Assembly (NCBI GenBank): GCA_022771205.1
Contig: JALFCF010000008.1
Span: 1 to 64,000 of the forward strand
DNA: 64,000 nucleotides
Reading direction: 5' to 3'
Source of the DNA: Mycoplasmatota bacterium
Lineage (GTDB): Bacteria; Bacillota_I; Bacilli_A; RF39; UBA660
Shown here: positions 1 through 9,159 of the stretch, one piece after another
Layout: each line of letters begins with the position of its first letter
Numbering within the stretch: the stretch's first letter is position 1
Notes under the pieces: model-generated
The model's database searches: none
Told to the model about the DNA's origin: nothing
What the model saw: the letters and a program-made list of their open reading frames with translations, nothing else
Program-made: the position numbers and the translations under genes

Positions 1-2
1 TT

Positions 3-119
3 TGTGCGAAGGATTGTAAAATTAACAAAAATCTATTCCATAAACACTTAAAACGTGGTATATTATTACTAGCAACGGAAGATTATATGTACTCTTTCGT
101 TATTGGAAAAGAGTTGTAG
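3..119 (+). CDS. C-terminal end of an unidentified protein (partial)
   Basis: An open frame enters from the left edge and ends at a TAG at 117-119, giving 38 residues rich in Lys and Leu. A strong intrinsic terminator follows 30 bases later in the same direction, which supports this being the 3' end of a real plus-strand gene. Immediately over the stop lies a second hairpin (113-130, 7-bp arms, AUAA loop). I do not recognise the family from this fragment. Confidence 0.45.
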   Translation, partial: CAKDCKINKNLFHKHLKRGILLLATEDYMYSFVIGKEL

Positions 120-149
120 ATAACTACGACACCCGCTCCATTTGAAATC

Positions 150-186
150 AACTTACGGACTATAAAAGTTCGTAAGTTTTTATTTT
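150..186 (+). terminator. Intrinsic terminator of the left-edge gene
   Basis: An 11-bp stem (AACTTACGGAC paired with GTTCGTAAGTT, one G-U pair) with a 7-base loop is followed by a T-rich run on the plus strand. Confidence 0.85.
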
Positions 187-231
187 ATAATTTAATATTC
201 TATATATTATAAAAATCTATTACAATATAAA

Positions 232-256
232 AAGAATCCAAACCATTTGGATTCTT
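232..256 (-). terminator. Terminator of the CYTH pseudogene
   Basis: Perfect 11-bp arms (AAGAATCCAAA / TTTGGATTCTT) with a 3-base loop, followed by a T-rich run on the minus strand. The stem overlaps the stop codon of the CYTH reading frame. Confidence 0.85.
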
Positions 257-1042
257 AATAATTTTCAAACTTTATTTCACGATTATCAAACATTGATAAT
301 CCATATTTAATATATATTTCATCTGCAGTACAAGAAACTGTATCTTTCATGGAATACCCTAATTTATTTATTATCTTTTCCAAATCCGCTTCAGACTTAC
401 CTTCAATCTCAACATAAGAAGGTATACCAGGCCATGTATCAATATCTAATTCATAGCCATCTAAAAAATATGTAATTCTTTCTTTTTCTTGATAACTTTT
501 ATAAACATACCCTAATGCTTCAAGTAAACTATTTGCTTCTTTAACATTAGAAACTTCAAGTTCAGTTTCTAACATTTGCTGAAGATCAGTCCCATTATCC
601 GCTAAAATATGTTTAATGGCTATTGTAGCTTTATTTCCAGTTTATCTTACCATTATCCACTTTTTTGAATTATCATGAAACTTACTTATAAAATCTATTA
701 ATTTATTATTATCCAAATAAGACAATAAATTATCATTTAAACATAAACAAGAAACATTATCATCACCAATAATTTCCTTTAATTTTCTTTTATCATCTTC
801 TGTTAAAAGATTATCTAACTCAAAAATAATAATTTTAATTTTTCCAGAGCAGTATCATATTTAATTCTGCTTTCATTATCCTTTAATTGAGTCTTAATAT
901 CAATAAATCTACCATATATTGTAGGTAAATCATAAATGTACAAAAACTGCTTAGTTTCCTTCTTTAGTATTGCCCCTAAAGATTTAATTTTTTGTATAAA
1001 TTCATCTTTATTAATATCTAATATTTTTACTTCTAATTCCAT
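255..1042 (-). pseudogene. CYTH-domain protein (class IV adenylate cyclase/thiamine triphosphatase-like), broken
   Basis: Two open segments (815-1042 and 255-575) are the N- and C-terminal halves of one CYTH protein. The N-terminus has the family's ExEVKI-type start (MELEVKILDI). The second half has E-x-E-V, then YFLDGYELDIDTWPGIP and YVEIEG, matching the second half of the CYTH barrel. They are separated by a single-base deletion in an A run near 830-836 and an in-frame TAA at 642-644. Restoring both gives about 262 residues, with the bridging text ending in W-I-M-V-R, stop, T-G-N-K-A-T-I-A-I-K, the expected central strand. CYTH enzymes act on triphosphates with divalent metals; the substrate here cannot be told. 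Two lesions in one gene favour real decay over a single sequencing error. Confidence 0.75.
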
Positions 1043-1121
1043 CTTTTTAATTTTCTAATACTCCCTTAAAACTATACTACTTAACTACTATAATATCCAT
1101 CTTTTAGTATTTATCTTAATT

Positions 1122-1517
1122 TCAATTATTTTCATATGGATAATCCCATAAACTTAATTTACCATTAACATAAATAGGTTTAATCTTTTCTACATTTTCA
1201 AGAAAAAAACCATATCCAATCCAATTGGAATCTTTAACCACTCCAGAATAAACAAGAGAATTTTCTTCATTAAGTTTTCTTTTCATAACATCATCAATAT
1301 AAATACAATCACTTATAGTTGCTTTTGCTATAATACAACCAGTTGGATAATCTAGTCCCAAATGTTTAAACTTATCCATTGCTTTTTTATCTACACTTTT
1401 ACCGGCATGAATCAAAATGTCACCTCTATATTTTGTTTTCCAAGTGCGAAATTCATACCGTTTCAACCCCTCTGCTATCAAACTAGCAAATGGCTGTTTT
1501 ATTGTTATAACTTTCAT
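1122..1517 (-). CDS. ASCH-domain (PUA-like) protein
   Basis: A 131-residue protein. I use the internal ATG at 1517 because AGGTGAT lies 6 bases before it; the upstream extension is only hydrophobic 5' leader. It begins MKVITIKQPFASLI and continues with a GLKRYEFRTW segment and RGDILIHAGK, the usual ASCH/PUA-like pattern in which a basic strand follows an IxxG(x)K(x)xExR motif. ASCH domains are thought to bind RNA or modified nucleosides; some cleave N4-acetylcytidine. The role here is not determined. It is divergent from ymfF and downstream genes are broken. Confidence 0.75.
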   Translation of the reverse strand: MKVITIKQPFASLIAEGLKRYEFRTWKTKYRGDILIHAGKSVDKKAMDKFKHLGLDYPTGCIIAKATISDCIYIDDVMKRKLNEENSLVYSGVVKDSNWIGYGFFLENVEKIKPIYVNGKLSLWDYPYENN

Positions 1518-1585
1518 ATAATCACCTATCTCTATTATAACAAAAATTAAAAATATGATAAAATAAAACAAGAAAGAAGGTCTCT

Positions 1586-2848
1586 ATGAAAACATTAACC
1601 ATATCAACAAATCCAATATTTATAAAAAACGAAAATTTTCAAACAATTTTAATAAACGTAATCTACCCTTACCAAGAAAACGAAAAAGAATTAGCAAAAC
1701 AAGCACTACTTCCAGCAATGCTAGCCTATATGAATGAAAAATACCCAACAGAAGAAGCTTTTCAAAAAGCATTAAAAGAAAACTATATTTTATCATATAG
1801 CACCAGACAAATAACAATAGGAACAACTTCTGCTTTTAATTTTCATTTAGAAATCCCTGATAAAAAAACATTAAAAGAAGATATGTTAGAAGAACAAATA
1901 AAATTATTGTATAACACAATCTATTATCCTAAAACAGAAAATTTAGGATTCGACAATTTTGAATTAAAAAGAGAACAAGACAATTTAAAGTTAAAAATTA
2001 AAAATAGCGAAAAGTCATTTAAAACTTATCTAAATCATAAAACAGCAAAATTAATAGATAATAATGGAATCTTTTCTAGAAGTTTAATAGATCATCAATC
2101 TCAAATAGATGAAGTAACAGCGCAAAACTTATATAACTATTGGGAAGAAAAAATTGTAAACAATACCCCTATTATCTTCATCATGGGAAATATTGATAAA
2201 CAAGAAATAACGTCTGTAATAAAAAATTATTTTATAAAAACAAATAAAGAAAAACAATCCTTAAAAACAGACTATATTCATTATCTTCAACCGTATAGAA
2301 AAGAACCGCAAACAATAATAGAAGAAAAAGATTTTAAAGATTCAGCACTTTCTCTTATCTATAAAGTTAAAAACATGAAAAAAGAAGACAAAATTTTATT
2401 AAGTTTAATTAACAATTTATTAACTTCATTATCATCTAGATTATTAAACAAGAAATTAAGAGATGAATATAATTTAATTTATTCTTCTGAAGTAAATTTT
2501 TATCCAAATTATGGATTATTTAAAATAACCGTTTATATTAATCCTAAAAATAAAAATATTGCTGAAGAAAAAATAAAAGAAGTAATGAATAGTTTAAAAG
2601 ACGAAAAAACAATAAAACCATTATTAGAAAAAATAAAAGAAAGAAGAAGAATCAACTTGATAAAAAGTTTAGACAATAAATATAGTGTTATGAATGATTA
2701 TATCTTTAAAAAATTGAAAATTGATTATAGTGCAAAAGAAAGTTATGAATTATTAAAAACAAAGACAACTAAAGATATTATCGAGTTTATGGATAAATTA
2801 TTACTAGATACTATATACTTTTTAAAGGAGAAAGAAAATAATGAATAA
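1586..2848 (+). CDS. ymfF: M16-family protein YmfF/YfmF, catalytically inactive partner
   Basis: A 420-residue M16 peptidase-like protein with no HxxEH zinc motif near the N-terminus, as expected for the inactive member of the pair. The C-terminal half has the M16 repeat pattern (LINNLLTSLSSRLLNKKLRD, and YSSEVNFYPNYGLFKI). It overlaps the next gene, ymfH, by 8 bases, so translation is likely coupled. In Bacillus the YmfF/YmfH pair is genetically linked to post-translational modification of elongation factor P; the actual proteolytic substrate is not settled. The start has GAAGGT 5 bases upstream. None of the other EF-P modification genes is in this window. Confidence 0.8.
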   Translation: MKTLTISTNPIFIKNENFQTILINVIYPYQENEKELAKQALLPAMLAYMNEKYPTEEAFQKALKENYILSYSTRQITIGTTSAFNFHLEIPDKKTLKEDMLEEQIKLLYNTIYYPKTENLGFDNFELKREQDNLKLKIKNSEKSFKTYLNHKTAKLIDNNGIFSRSLIDHQSQIDEVTAQNLYNYWEEKIVNNTPIIFIMGNIDKQEITSVIKNYFIKTNKEKQSLKTDYIHYLQPYRKEPQTIIEEKDFKDSALSLIYKVKNMKKEDKILLSLINNLLTSLSSRLLNKKLRDEYNLIYSSEVNFYPNYGLFKITVYINPKNKNIAEEKIKEVMNSLKDEKTIKPLLEKIKERRRINLIKSLDNKYSVMNDYIFKKLKIDYSAKESYELLKTKTTKDIIEFMDKLLLDTIYFLKEKENNE

Positions 2849-4091
2849 AATAGAAACATTAACGTTACCAAATGGATTAACAATTTATTTATATGAAGAT
2901 AAAAGAAAACATACAACTATCTTCCAACTAATAACTCTATTTGGTGGAGCAACAAAAGATTTCATAATAGATAATAAAGAAACACATTTTCAAGATGGAA
3001 TTGCTCATATTTTAGAACACTTCATAGTAGAATGTAATAGTTATGGAAATTTCTTAAACATTTTAGGACAAAAAGAAATGAATGCAAATGCTATAACATC
3101 CCAAAATTATACAAGATACTTTTTTGAAGCTGTTGAAAACGTTGAATTTGGTATTCAAACCTTATTAGACTGTATATACTCACCAATTTTTACAAACGAA
3201 AACCTAGAAAAGTTAAAGGAACCAATTTATCAAGAAATACGTGGAAAAGAAAATAATAGGTTCTTTCATGAAACTATTGAAGTATCAAAAAATATTTTTC
3301 ATAAAATAAACTTTCATTCTACTGGTGGAACAATAGAAGAAGTAAAAAATACAACTATAGAAGATATAAAATTATGCTTTGAATCTTTTTATCAACCTAA
3401 TAATCAATTAATCATTGTCGCTGGTAACTTTAAAAAAGATAAAATTCTAAAAATAATAGAAGAAAAAACAAAAAATTTAAATATTCCAAAACATAAGATA
3501 GAAACAATAAATATTAATGAACCAAAAGAGGTAAAAAAGAAATATGGAAAAATCACCTTTCCTACACCAACTTCATATTTAGAAGTAACATATAAGGTTC
3601 CTATTAGTCACTTAACTAATATAGAAAAATTAAAATTAGATTTCTATATTCATTATTTTTTCGATATGAATTTGGGAGTCACTTCCCCTCTTTATAAAAA
3701 ACTAGTAAAAGAAAAAATAATCACCACTGGAATTAATCGCTCCAATAGAAAAATGAGTGATTACTTATTAATATCCATAGGTGCATACACAAGCAAAAAA
3801 ACGTTTTTAAAAGAAGAAATAATAAAAGCTATGAAAAATATAATAATGGATAAAGAAATATTCGAATTAGATAAAAAAAATACTATTTTAGATATTATAT
3901 TAAGAGAAGAAAATCTATCATCAGTAGTAGGACCTCTCATCGGAAATATAGTGGATTTCAATTATCCATATCCAGACACAGTAGAAGATATTCAAAAATT
4001 AAATTTTGAAGAATACAAAAATATGATTTTCTCATTAGACTTTTCTAATTACACAATAACAACAATAGATAATCCAAAAGACTCTAATTAG
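2841..4091 (+). CDS. ymfH: M16 zinc metallopeptidase YmfH/YfmH
   Basis: A 416-residue M16 peptidase carrying the inverted zinc motif HILEH (His56, Glu59, His60) and the usual downstream acidic region (EPIYQEI). This is the active partner of the preceding inactive M16 protein and shares its transcript (8-base overlap). M16 enzymes clasp and cleave peptides inside a chamber made of two halves, here probably the YmfF-YmfH heterodimer (inference). The gene ends in TAG inside a perfect palindrome that also contains the stop of the convergent gene. Confidence 0.85.
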   Translation: MNKIETLTLPNGLTIYLYEDKRKHTTIFQLITLFGGATKDFIIDNKETHFQDGIAHILEHFIVECNSYGNFLNILGQKEMNANAITSQNYTRYFFEAVENVEFGIQTLLDCIYSPIFTNENLEKLKEPIYQEIRGKENNRFFHETIEVSKNIFHKINFHSTGGTIEEVKNTTIEDIKLCFESFYQPNNQLIIVAGNFKKDKILKIIEEKTKNLNIPKHKIETININEPKEVKKKYGKITFPTPTSYLEVTYKVPISHLTNIEKLKLDFYIHYFFDMNLGVTSPLYKKLVKEKIITTGINRSNRKMSDYLLISIGAYTSKKTFLKEEIIKAMKNIIMDKEIFELDKKNTILDIILREENLSSVVGPLIGNIVDFNYPYPDTVEDIQKLNFEEYKNMIFSLDFSNYTITTIDNPKDSN

Positions 4092-4099
4092 AGTCTTTT
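4076..4099. terminator. Bidirectional terminator holding two convergent stop codons
   Basis: A perfect 24-base palindrome (arms AAAAGACTCTAA / TTAGAGTCTTTT). Both ymfH (plus) and the DUF3298 gene (minus) stop inside it, so their coding ends overlap by 8 bases. T-runs exist on both strands. Confidence 0.85.
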
Positions 4100-4638
4100 T
4101 CTTTATGAAAAACAATAGAATAAGGAATAACCACTTTAAATGCACCAGAAGAATATGGAGCCACCTGATATTCAGGAAAAAAAATCATAATACCAGTAGG
4201 AGCCAAAACAAAATGTGAAAAATTGGAAATTATAGGTTTTGTTCCTTCTAACATCATAGATAAATTTGTAATATTAGCATTAGCAGCTAATTTTTTTCTA
4301 CTTTCTTTTGAGAGTATTTCTAACAAATTAGGTATTTCTTGAATAAAATCAGATATATAAACTAATTTATCCTGGTTAATATCATAAACAAAGCATGAAA
4401 CATTATGTTCTGGATGTGCTCCTCCTATATAACACGAACTATAAAAAACAAAAGACAAATAATTTTGATAAAAATATTCATCATGAGAAATATCTAAAGT
4501 ATAGATTATATTTTCTTGAATAGCCTCTTTAGCAACATTCATAAAATTTAAAATCTGTTTCTGAATAAACAAATATATTTCTTTATTCAAAGTACTATAT
4601 TTAGTTCTAGGATAAATCACTTGAATACCATTATTCAT
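4084..4638 (-). CDS. DUF3298/RsiV-like domain protein
   Basis: A 184-residue protein with the pattern of the DUF4163-DUF3298 (RsiV/PdaC-like) module: a central YIGGAHPEHNVSCFVYD segment followed by a C-terminal part reading FVLAPTGIMIFFPEYQVAPYS. In this family the aromatic-GGAHP segment and the F/Y-xY-xVAPYSSG segment are the hallmarks. No signal peptide or transmembrane helix is seen, which is unusual because relatives are normally membrane-anchored and extracytoplasmic. RsiV binds lysozyme; that function cannot be assumed here. Confidence 0.7.
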   Translation of the reverse strand: MNNGIQVIYPRTKYSTLNKEIYLFIQKQILNFMNVAKEAIQENIIYTLDISHDEYFYQNYLSFVFYSSCYIGGAHPEHNVSCFVYDINQDKLVYISDFIQEIPNLLEILSKESRKKLAANANITNLSMMLEGTKPIISNFSHFVLAPTGIMIFFPEYQVAPYSSGAFKVVIPYSIVFHKEKDSN

Positions 4639-4710
4639 AATATCACCATTAAAATATATGATGATTGAAAATTCTACATACCTAAATTACATATCTAAAT
4701 ATAGTAATAT

Positions 4711-4743
4711 AAAAAAGAAGATAATATATTATCTCCTCTTTTG
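4711..4743 (-). terminator. Terminator at the restored 3' end of a broken gene
   Basis: Minus-strand hairpin (GAGGAGATAAT / ATTATCTTCTT, with G-U pairs) followed by a T run. It lies exactly at the stop codon reached after correcting the frameshift in the gene at 4729-5450, which supports that corrected frame. Confidence 0.7.
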
Positions 4744-5450
4744 ATATATTTGTTCCATATTAGGATGCTTCTTTATTAACTGCATCTCTTCATTATAAGC
4801 ATCGGTATTTTTTTAGTATGAAGAAATTCATTATATAACATAGCGTTCTTAGAAAAAAGATTTTGAGATTCTCCAACAGAAATCTTACTGATTTTAAAAG
4901 AATCAGAAAAAGATGGTCTTACAATTGAAGAATGACATCCCGTATTAACTCGTAAATAAGCACGTGTAGACTTATTTAAATATTCATAATATTCTCCCAA
5001 TGCTTTTTCATTGCTTGCCTTTTGCAAATCATTCCCCTTCTTTTCTAAATATATTCCATTTAAAGTATGAACAGTTCCTAAATTTGAAAATAATCTACTA
5101 GCAACAGCAAGTTCACTAAAAGTAAGCTCTAAAAATCTTTGAGTTATAAAGAACCATTGCTCAACCTAAGTTGGTTGAATATAATTATATAAAATATCTA
5201 ATGTATCATATAGACCATGTTCTGAATCAAAAGCATATGAAGAATCTTCATTCCCTCTTCTTTCAAAAATTTCTCTATCACGACTAACAATTTTTTGCAT
5301 TGTTTCATCACTAATTCTATATTTTTTTTGCATACGTTTAACTAACATATTAGAAACATCATTATCTTCCAATGAAAGATGACCACGATAGTCTTCTAAT
5401 AAAATTTGTGAAATGGGCATAACTTCTAACTTCTTTACATTACTACTCAT
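4729..5450 (-). pseudogene. Unidentified protein gene, broken by a stop and a frameshift
   Basis: An open segment from ATG 5450 (GGAGG 9 bases upstream) runs to an in-frame TAG at 5166-5168. The same frame stays open from there to about 4805 with ordinary protein-like composition. It then loses frame in a run of seven A (one A short) and, in the corrected frame, ends at TAA 4729-4731 in a terminator. The restored product is about 240 residues, soluble, with no signal peptide. I do not recognise the family. Its N-terminal part (LEVMPISQILLEDYRGHLSL) and helical middle give no clear functional clue. Confidence 0.65.
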
Positions 5451-5525
5451 ATTAATCAACCTCCAATTAAATTAAGCATTATAATAACAAAAAACTACTC
5501 ACTGGTAAATTCAATTTATATAAAA

Positions 5526-5547
5526 AAAACAGAACAAATTCTGTTTT
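5526..5547 (-). terminator. Terminator after the dCMP deaminase gene
   Basis: Perfect 9-bp arms AAAACAGAA / TTCTGTTTT, loop of four, followed on the minus strand by eight T. Confidence 0.85.
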
Positions 5548-5596
5548 AATTTTTTTCTTAATCAATCTTATATATATCATATAAGACACACAATAA

Positions 5597-6082
5597 TTAA
5601 TACCCTAATATCCCTTCTAATGTTTCATCATTTTCAATAAATTCAGAAACATCAATAATAGTATATTTATCTTTAGTATTTCTAACAATTACTTGCTTAA
5701 TACCAGCATTAATAATCATACGTTTACATAAAGCACATGGTTTAGCATTCTCTACATATTTACCATCATCATAATTAATTCCTACTAAATATAATGTTGC
5801 TCCAATCATATCTTTTCTTCTAGCACTAATAATAGCGTTTTGTTCCGCATGAACACTACGGCATAATTCATATCGTTCTCCTCTAGGAACATTTAATTTT
5901 TCCCTAGTACAGTATTTTAAATCACAACAATTCTTTCTACCACGCGGAGCTCCTACATAACCAGTAGAAACAATTTCATCATTATTAACGATAATAGCTC
6001 CAAAATTACGTCTTAAACAAGTACCTCTTTCCAAAACTTGTTCTGCAATATCCAAATAATAATTTATTTTATCTTTTCTCAT
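5597..6082 (-). CDS. comEB: Deoxycytidylate (dCMP) deaminase, ComEB-like
   Basis: A 161-residue zinc deaminase. It has the catalytic HAE motif (HAEQNAI, Glu as proton shuttle) and the second zinc site PCALCKRMI with two Cys. The N-terminal GAIIVNNDEIVSTGYVGAPRG is typical of dCMP deaminases, as is the zinc-linked Cys cluster (CCDLKYCTR) found in the ComEB/dCMP subgroup. The enzyme converts dCMP to dUMP for thymidylate synthesis, which fits the nearby anaerobic ribonucleotide reductase and dUTPase genes. The start has AGGTGATGTT before ATG. It is followed by a terminator and appears monocistronic. Confidence 0.85.
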   Translation of the reverse strand: MRKDKINYYLDIAEQVLERGTCLRRNFGAIIVNNDEIVSTGYVGAPRGRKNCCDLKYCTREKLNVPRGERYELCRSVHAEQNAIISARRKDMIGATLYLVGINYDDGKYVENAKPCALCKRMIINAGIKQVIVRNTKDKYTIIDVSEFIENDETLEGILGY

Positions 6083-6119
6083 AACATCACCTAAAATAAC
6101 TATATCACAAAATCTAAAA

Positions 6120-6569
6120 TTATTTATACTTTTTCCACTCTTGTGCCAAAATATCTTTTAACACCAACATAGAATCTAATTTACTATAATGATATGTATG
6201 TTCAATTTCTTCAAACATTTGTCGAATTTGTTTTCCATATTTTTCTACATTAACTACTTCTTGATAAGTACCGAGAACTGGATATTTTTTGCTCCATACA
6301 TTAGTCCAATTAACATGATCAACATTTTTAAAATTAGTATTATTCATCACTTTTTTTATCTCTTTCATAACCTGATCATCATCAACTAGAACATCTAAAT
6401 CAAAATGATAAATTTCAGAAAGCCTTTTAACTTGATTAACATTGGGCACCACTTCATCCTGCTCCCATTTTGAAATAGTTTGTCTAGAGACTCCTACCTG
6501 AAAAGCTAACTCTTCTTGAGAAAAATTATTCATTTTTCGATATTTACTCAAATTTTTTCCTAAACTCAT
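6120..6569 (-). CDS. XRE-family transcriptional regulator
   Basis: A 149-residue protein whose first 60 residues form a Cro/C1-type helix-turn-helix (FSQEELAFQVGVSRQTISKW, with the recognition helix SRQTISKWE). The rest is a short helical domain with no recognised effector-binding fold. It lies between the dCMP deaminase gene and the ABC exporter, all on the minus strand, about 95 bases from the exporter stop, so it may be a separate unit. What it controls cannot be told from the sequence. Confidence 0.8.
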   Translation of the reverse strand: MSLGKNLSKYRKMNNFSQEELAFQVGVSRQTISKWEQDEVVPNVNQVKRLSEIYHFDLDVLVDDDQVMKEIKKVMNNTNFKNVDHVNWTNVWSKKYPVLGTYQEVVNVEKYGKQIRQMFEEIEHTYHYSKLDSMLVLKDILAQEWKKYK

Positions 6570-6664
6570 AAAAACACCTCTAAAAAATTATATACTATCA
6601 ACCATTTAAAAACTACCAATAATCCTTATCAAAATGCTAATATTTTTAACATTAATTTTTATAC

Positions 6665-8401
6665 TTAAACATTGTTTTTTAATTCGGCTTCATATAATTC
6701 ACGATAACTATGACAGGTCTTTAATAATTGTTTATGACTACCTTCAGCTATTATTTGACCATTCTCAATAAATAAAATTCTATCACTATCAATAATTGTA
6801 CTTAATCGATGAGCAACGATCAAAATCGTATAGTCTTTCTTCAAATTATTAATAGCACTTTGGATTTCCTTTTGAGTTTCGTTATCTAAAGCAGAAGTAG
6901 CTTCATCAAATAAGATAATTTCTGTTTTTTGTAAAAAAGCTCTAGCAATTGCCAATCTTTGACGTTGTCCACCAGAAAGATTTACACCACCCTCTCCTAC
7001 AACAGTATTATATCCATCTGGAAGACTCATAATAAAATCATGAATACATGCAAGTTTGCAAGCATTAATCATTTTCTCTTCTGTTACATCAGATTTCATC
7101 AATCGTAAATTATCACGAATGCTAACATGAAAGATATATGGACTCTGACTAATTACGGTAATATTACTACGAATACTATCCTGATCTAACTCTTGAATAT
7201 CAACTCCATCAATCATAATTTGCCCACTATCTGAATCATACATCTTACATAAAAGATTAAAAATTGTAGTTTTTCCTGCTCCACTCTTACCAACAAAAGC
7301 AACGGTTTCATTAGCATTAACTTTAAAACTTAAATTATTCAATACATCTTTATCATTTGATTGATATTTAAAACATACATTTTTAAATTCGAAATCACCA
7401 TGCACCTTATTTAAATGTTTACTACCAAACTTTTCTTTTTTAAATTCACTACTATACATAATATCAAAAACACGACTACTAGATAAATTAAAATCTTTAA
7501 TATTATCTAACAATATACCTACACTCCAAACAATATTAGGTATTCTCCCTGCATAATTATGAATGACTAGTGCATTTGCAATAACTAAATCACCTTTTAC
7601 AATTAAATAAACAAGTAAAAAAATAAGTCCTGTATCAAAAAAATCTCTCAAAGTACCACGTAATAAATTATACTTTCTATTAACAGCATCCATCTCATAA
7701 CGGCACAAATTAACATCTTCTACCTGTTTATGTAATTCATCTGTAAAGCTATCTTCAGCATGCAACAATTTAATATCACGAATACCTCTAACTACTTCTC
7801 CAACAAATCCAGAAACTTTTTCATTCTGTTTTCTAAATTTCTTATCATATTCATTGTAAGTAGAAGTTCTTGTTCTCTCAATAAAAAACAATACCAAAAT
7901 AACTAAAATCATATATATAAAAGCCCAAATATTAATAATAAATATTGCAACAAAAATACCTATATAAGTTAAAATATTAGATAAATATTGATTTAAAACA
8001 TTAAATACACTAGCAAGACGACTAGTATCATTAGTAAGTCTTTGAATAAAAACACCAGAACTATGTTGGTCAATCACACTAGTCTCTAACTTCATAATTT
8101 CTACTCCAAGTGCTGTCTGTAATTTTATAAATGTTTCTCGATAAATTACTTGTGCATAATATTGAGCAAAGCGATTAACAAAATTACGTCCCCATTCTAC
8201 TAAACACAAAATAACTGCTAAGAATAATAATTGACTAAAAAGATTGTTTGTTAACGAAACTATAATTTTAGCACTAAGGATAGGAACAATAATACTAATA
8301 GCAATAGCTATTATATTGCATAAAATATATTTAATAAGTTTCCACTTTTCACTTTTTGCATATTTCCAAACAAATTTAATATTCTTAAAAAATTCCTTCA
8401 T
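6665..8401 (-). CDS. ABC exporter, fused permease and ATPase
   Basis: A 578-residue half-transporter of the MsbA/multidrug type. An N-terminal region of about six membrane helices (residues 20-320) is followed by an ATPase domain with Walker A (GKSGAGKTT), signature LSGGQRQRLAIARA, Walker B ILFDEATSALD and the H-loop VAHRLSTI. It should dimerise to work. The start has AAGGAG formed partly from the end and stop of the exonuclease III gene, so it is the third gene of a mutY-xth-exporter operon. The substrate is unknown; linkage to DNA repair genes gives no hint. Confidence 0.85.
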   Translation of the reverse strand: MKEFFKNIKFVWKYAKSEKWKLIKYILCNIIAIAISIIVPILSAKIIVSLTNNLFSQLLFLAVILCLVEWGRNFVNRFAQYYAQVIYRETFIKLQTALGVEIMKLETSVIDQHSSGVFIQRLTNDTSRLASVFNVLNQYLSNILTYIGIFVAIFIINIWAFIYMILVILVLFFIERTRTSTYNEYDKKFRKQNEKVSGFVGEVVRGIRDIKLLHAEDSFTDELHKQVEDVNLCRYEMDAVNRKYNLLRGTLRDFFDTGLIFLLVYLIVKGDLVIANALVIHNYAGRIPNIVWSVGILLDNIKDFNLSSSRVFDIMYSSEFKKEKFGSKHLNKVHGDFEFKNVCFKYQSNDKDVLNNLSFKVNANETVAFVGKSGAGKTTIFNLLCKMYDSDSGQIMIDGVDIQELDQDSIRSNITVISQSPYIFHVSIRDNLRLMKSDVTEEKMINACKLACIHDFIMSLPDGYNTVVGEGGVNLSGGQRQRLAIARAFLQKTEIILFDEATSALDNETQKEIQSAINNLKKDYTILIVAHRLSTIIDSDRILFIENGQIIAEGSHKQLLKTCHSYRELYEAELKNNV

Positions 8402-8403
8402 AC

Positions 8404-9159
8404 TTACTCCTTAATAATTAAACCAATCGGACAATGATCACTACCTAAAATATCCTTATAAACTAGACTATCCTCTACCCTAGAAATAAAAGATTTTGAA
8501 ACCACAAAATAGTCAATTCTCCATCCTATATTCCTCTCTCTAACGCCTTTCATATAACTCCACCAAGTATAAACATCTCTCATTTCTGGATATAAATAAC
8601 GAAATGTATCAATAAAACCAGCATTCAATAATTCACTAAACTTTCCACGCTCCTCATATGTAAAGCCAGCATTACCAATATTTGACTTTACATTTTTAAT
8701 ATCAATCTCCTCATGAGCAACATTCATATCTCCACAAAAAACAACAGGCTTTTTTTTCTCCAAAGTTTTGATATAATGCAAAAACAAATTTTCATAACGC
8801 ATACGTGAAGCCATCCTAGATAAATCACGCTTTACATTAGGAACATAGCAATTAACCAAATAAAAGCTATCAAATTCTAATGTAATGTTTCGCCCCTCGT
8901 CATCGTATTCTTCATCACCTATCCCATAAATAACAGAGATCGGTTCTATTCTACTAAAAATAACAGTACCAGAATATCCTTTACGCTTAGCTGGATACAA
9001 ATACATATGATATCCGTTTGGACGAAAATCAAACTGCTCTTCCAAAGCTTTTACTTCTTGCATACAAAATATATCGGCATCTACACTTTCAAAAAAAGAA
9101 ACTAGACCTTTTTTTAAACAAGCTCTAATACCAGCGACATTCCAAGAAATAATTTTCAC
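8404..9159 (-). CDS. xth: Exodeoxyribonuclease III (AP endonuclease)
   Basis: A 251-residue exonuclease III/EEP-family enzyme. I choose GTG at 9159 as start: AAAGGAGG sits 7 bases upstream and the GTG overlaps the TGA of mutY as GTGA, a typical coupling. Motifs are KIISWNVAGIRA, the metal-binding Glu in MQEVKALEEQF, the GDMNVAH Asp/Asn pair, RIDYFVVS and the C-terminal SDHCPIGL. It cleaves abasic sites, the step after MutY removes adenine from A:8-oxoG, so the two overlapping genes form a base-excision-repair pair. Confidence 0.92.
   Translation of the reverse strand: MKIISWNVAGIRACLKKGLVSFFESVDADIFCMQEVKALEEQFDFRPNGYHMYLYPAKRKGYSGTVIFSRIEPISVIYGIGDEEYDDEGRNITLEFDSFYLVNCYVPNVKRDLSRMASRMRYENLFLHYIKTLEKKKPVVFCGDMNVAHEEIDIKNVKSNIGNAGFTYEERGKFSELLNAGFIDTFRYLYPEMRDVYTWWSYMKGVRERNIGWRIDYFVVSKSFISRVEDSLVYKDILGSDHCPIGLIIKE

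Noticed and set aside
1-190. tmRNA or RNase P 3' end at the left edge
   Set aside because: The ACCCGCTCCA text looked tRNA-like, but there is no T-loop, and an open reading frame with a terminator explains the region better.
1362-1550. Plus-strand open frame opposite the ASCH gene
   Set aside because: It is a shadow of the minus-strand ASCH gene, with no ribosome site and an unprotein-like composition.
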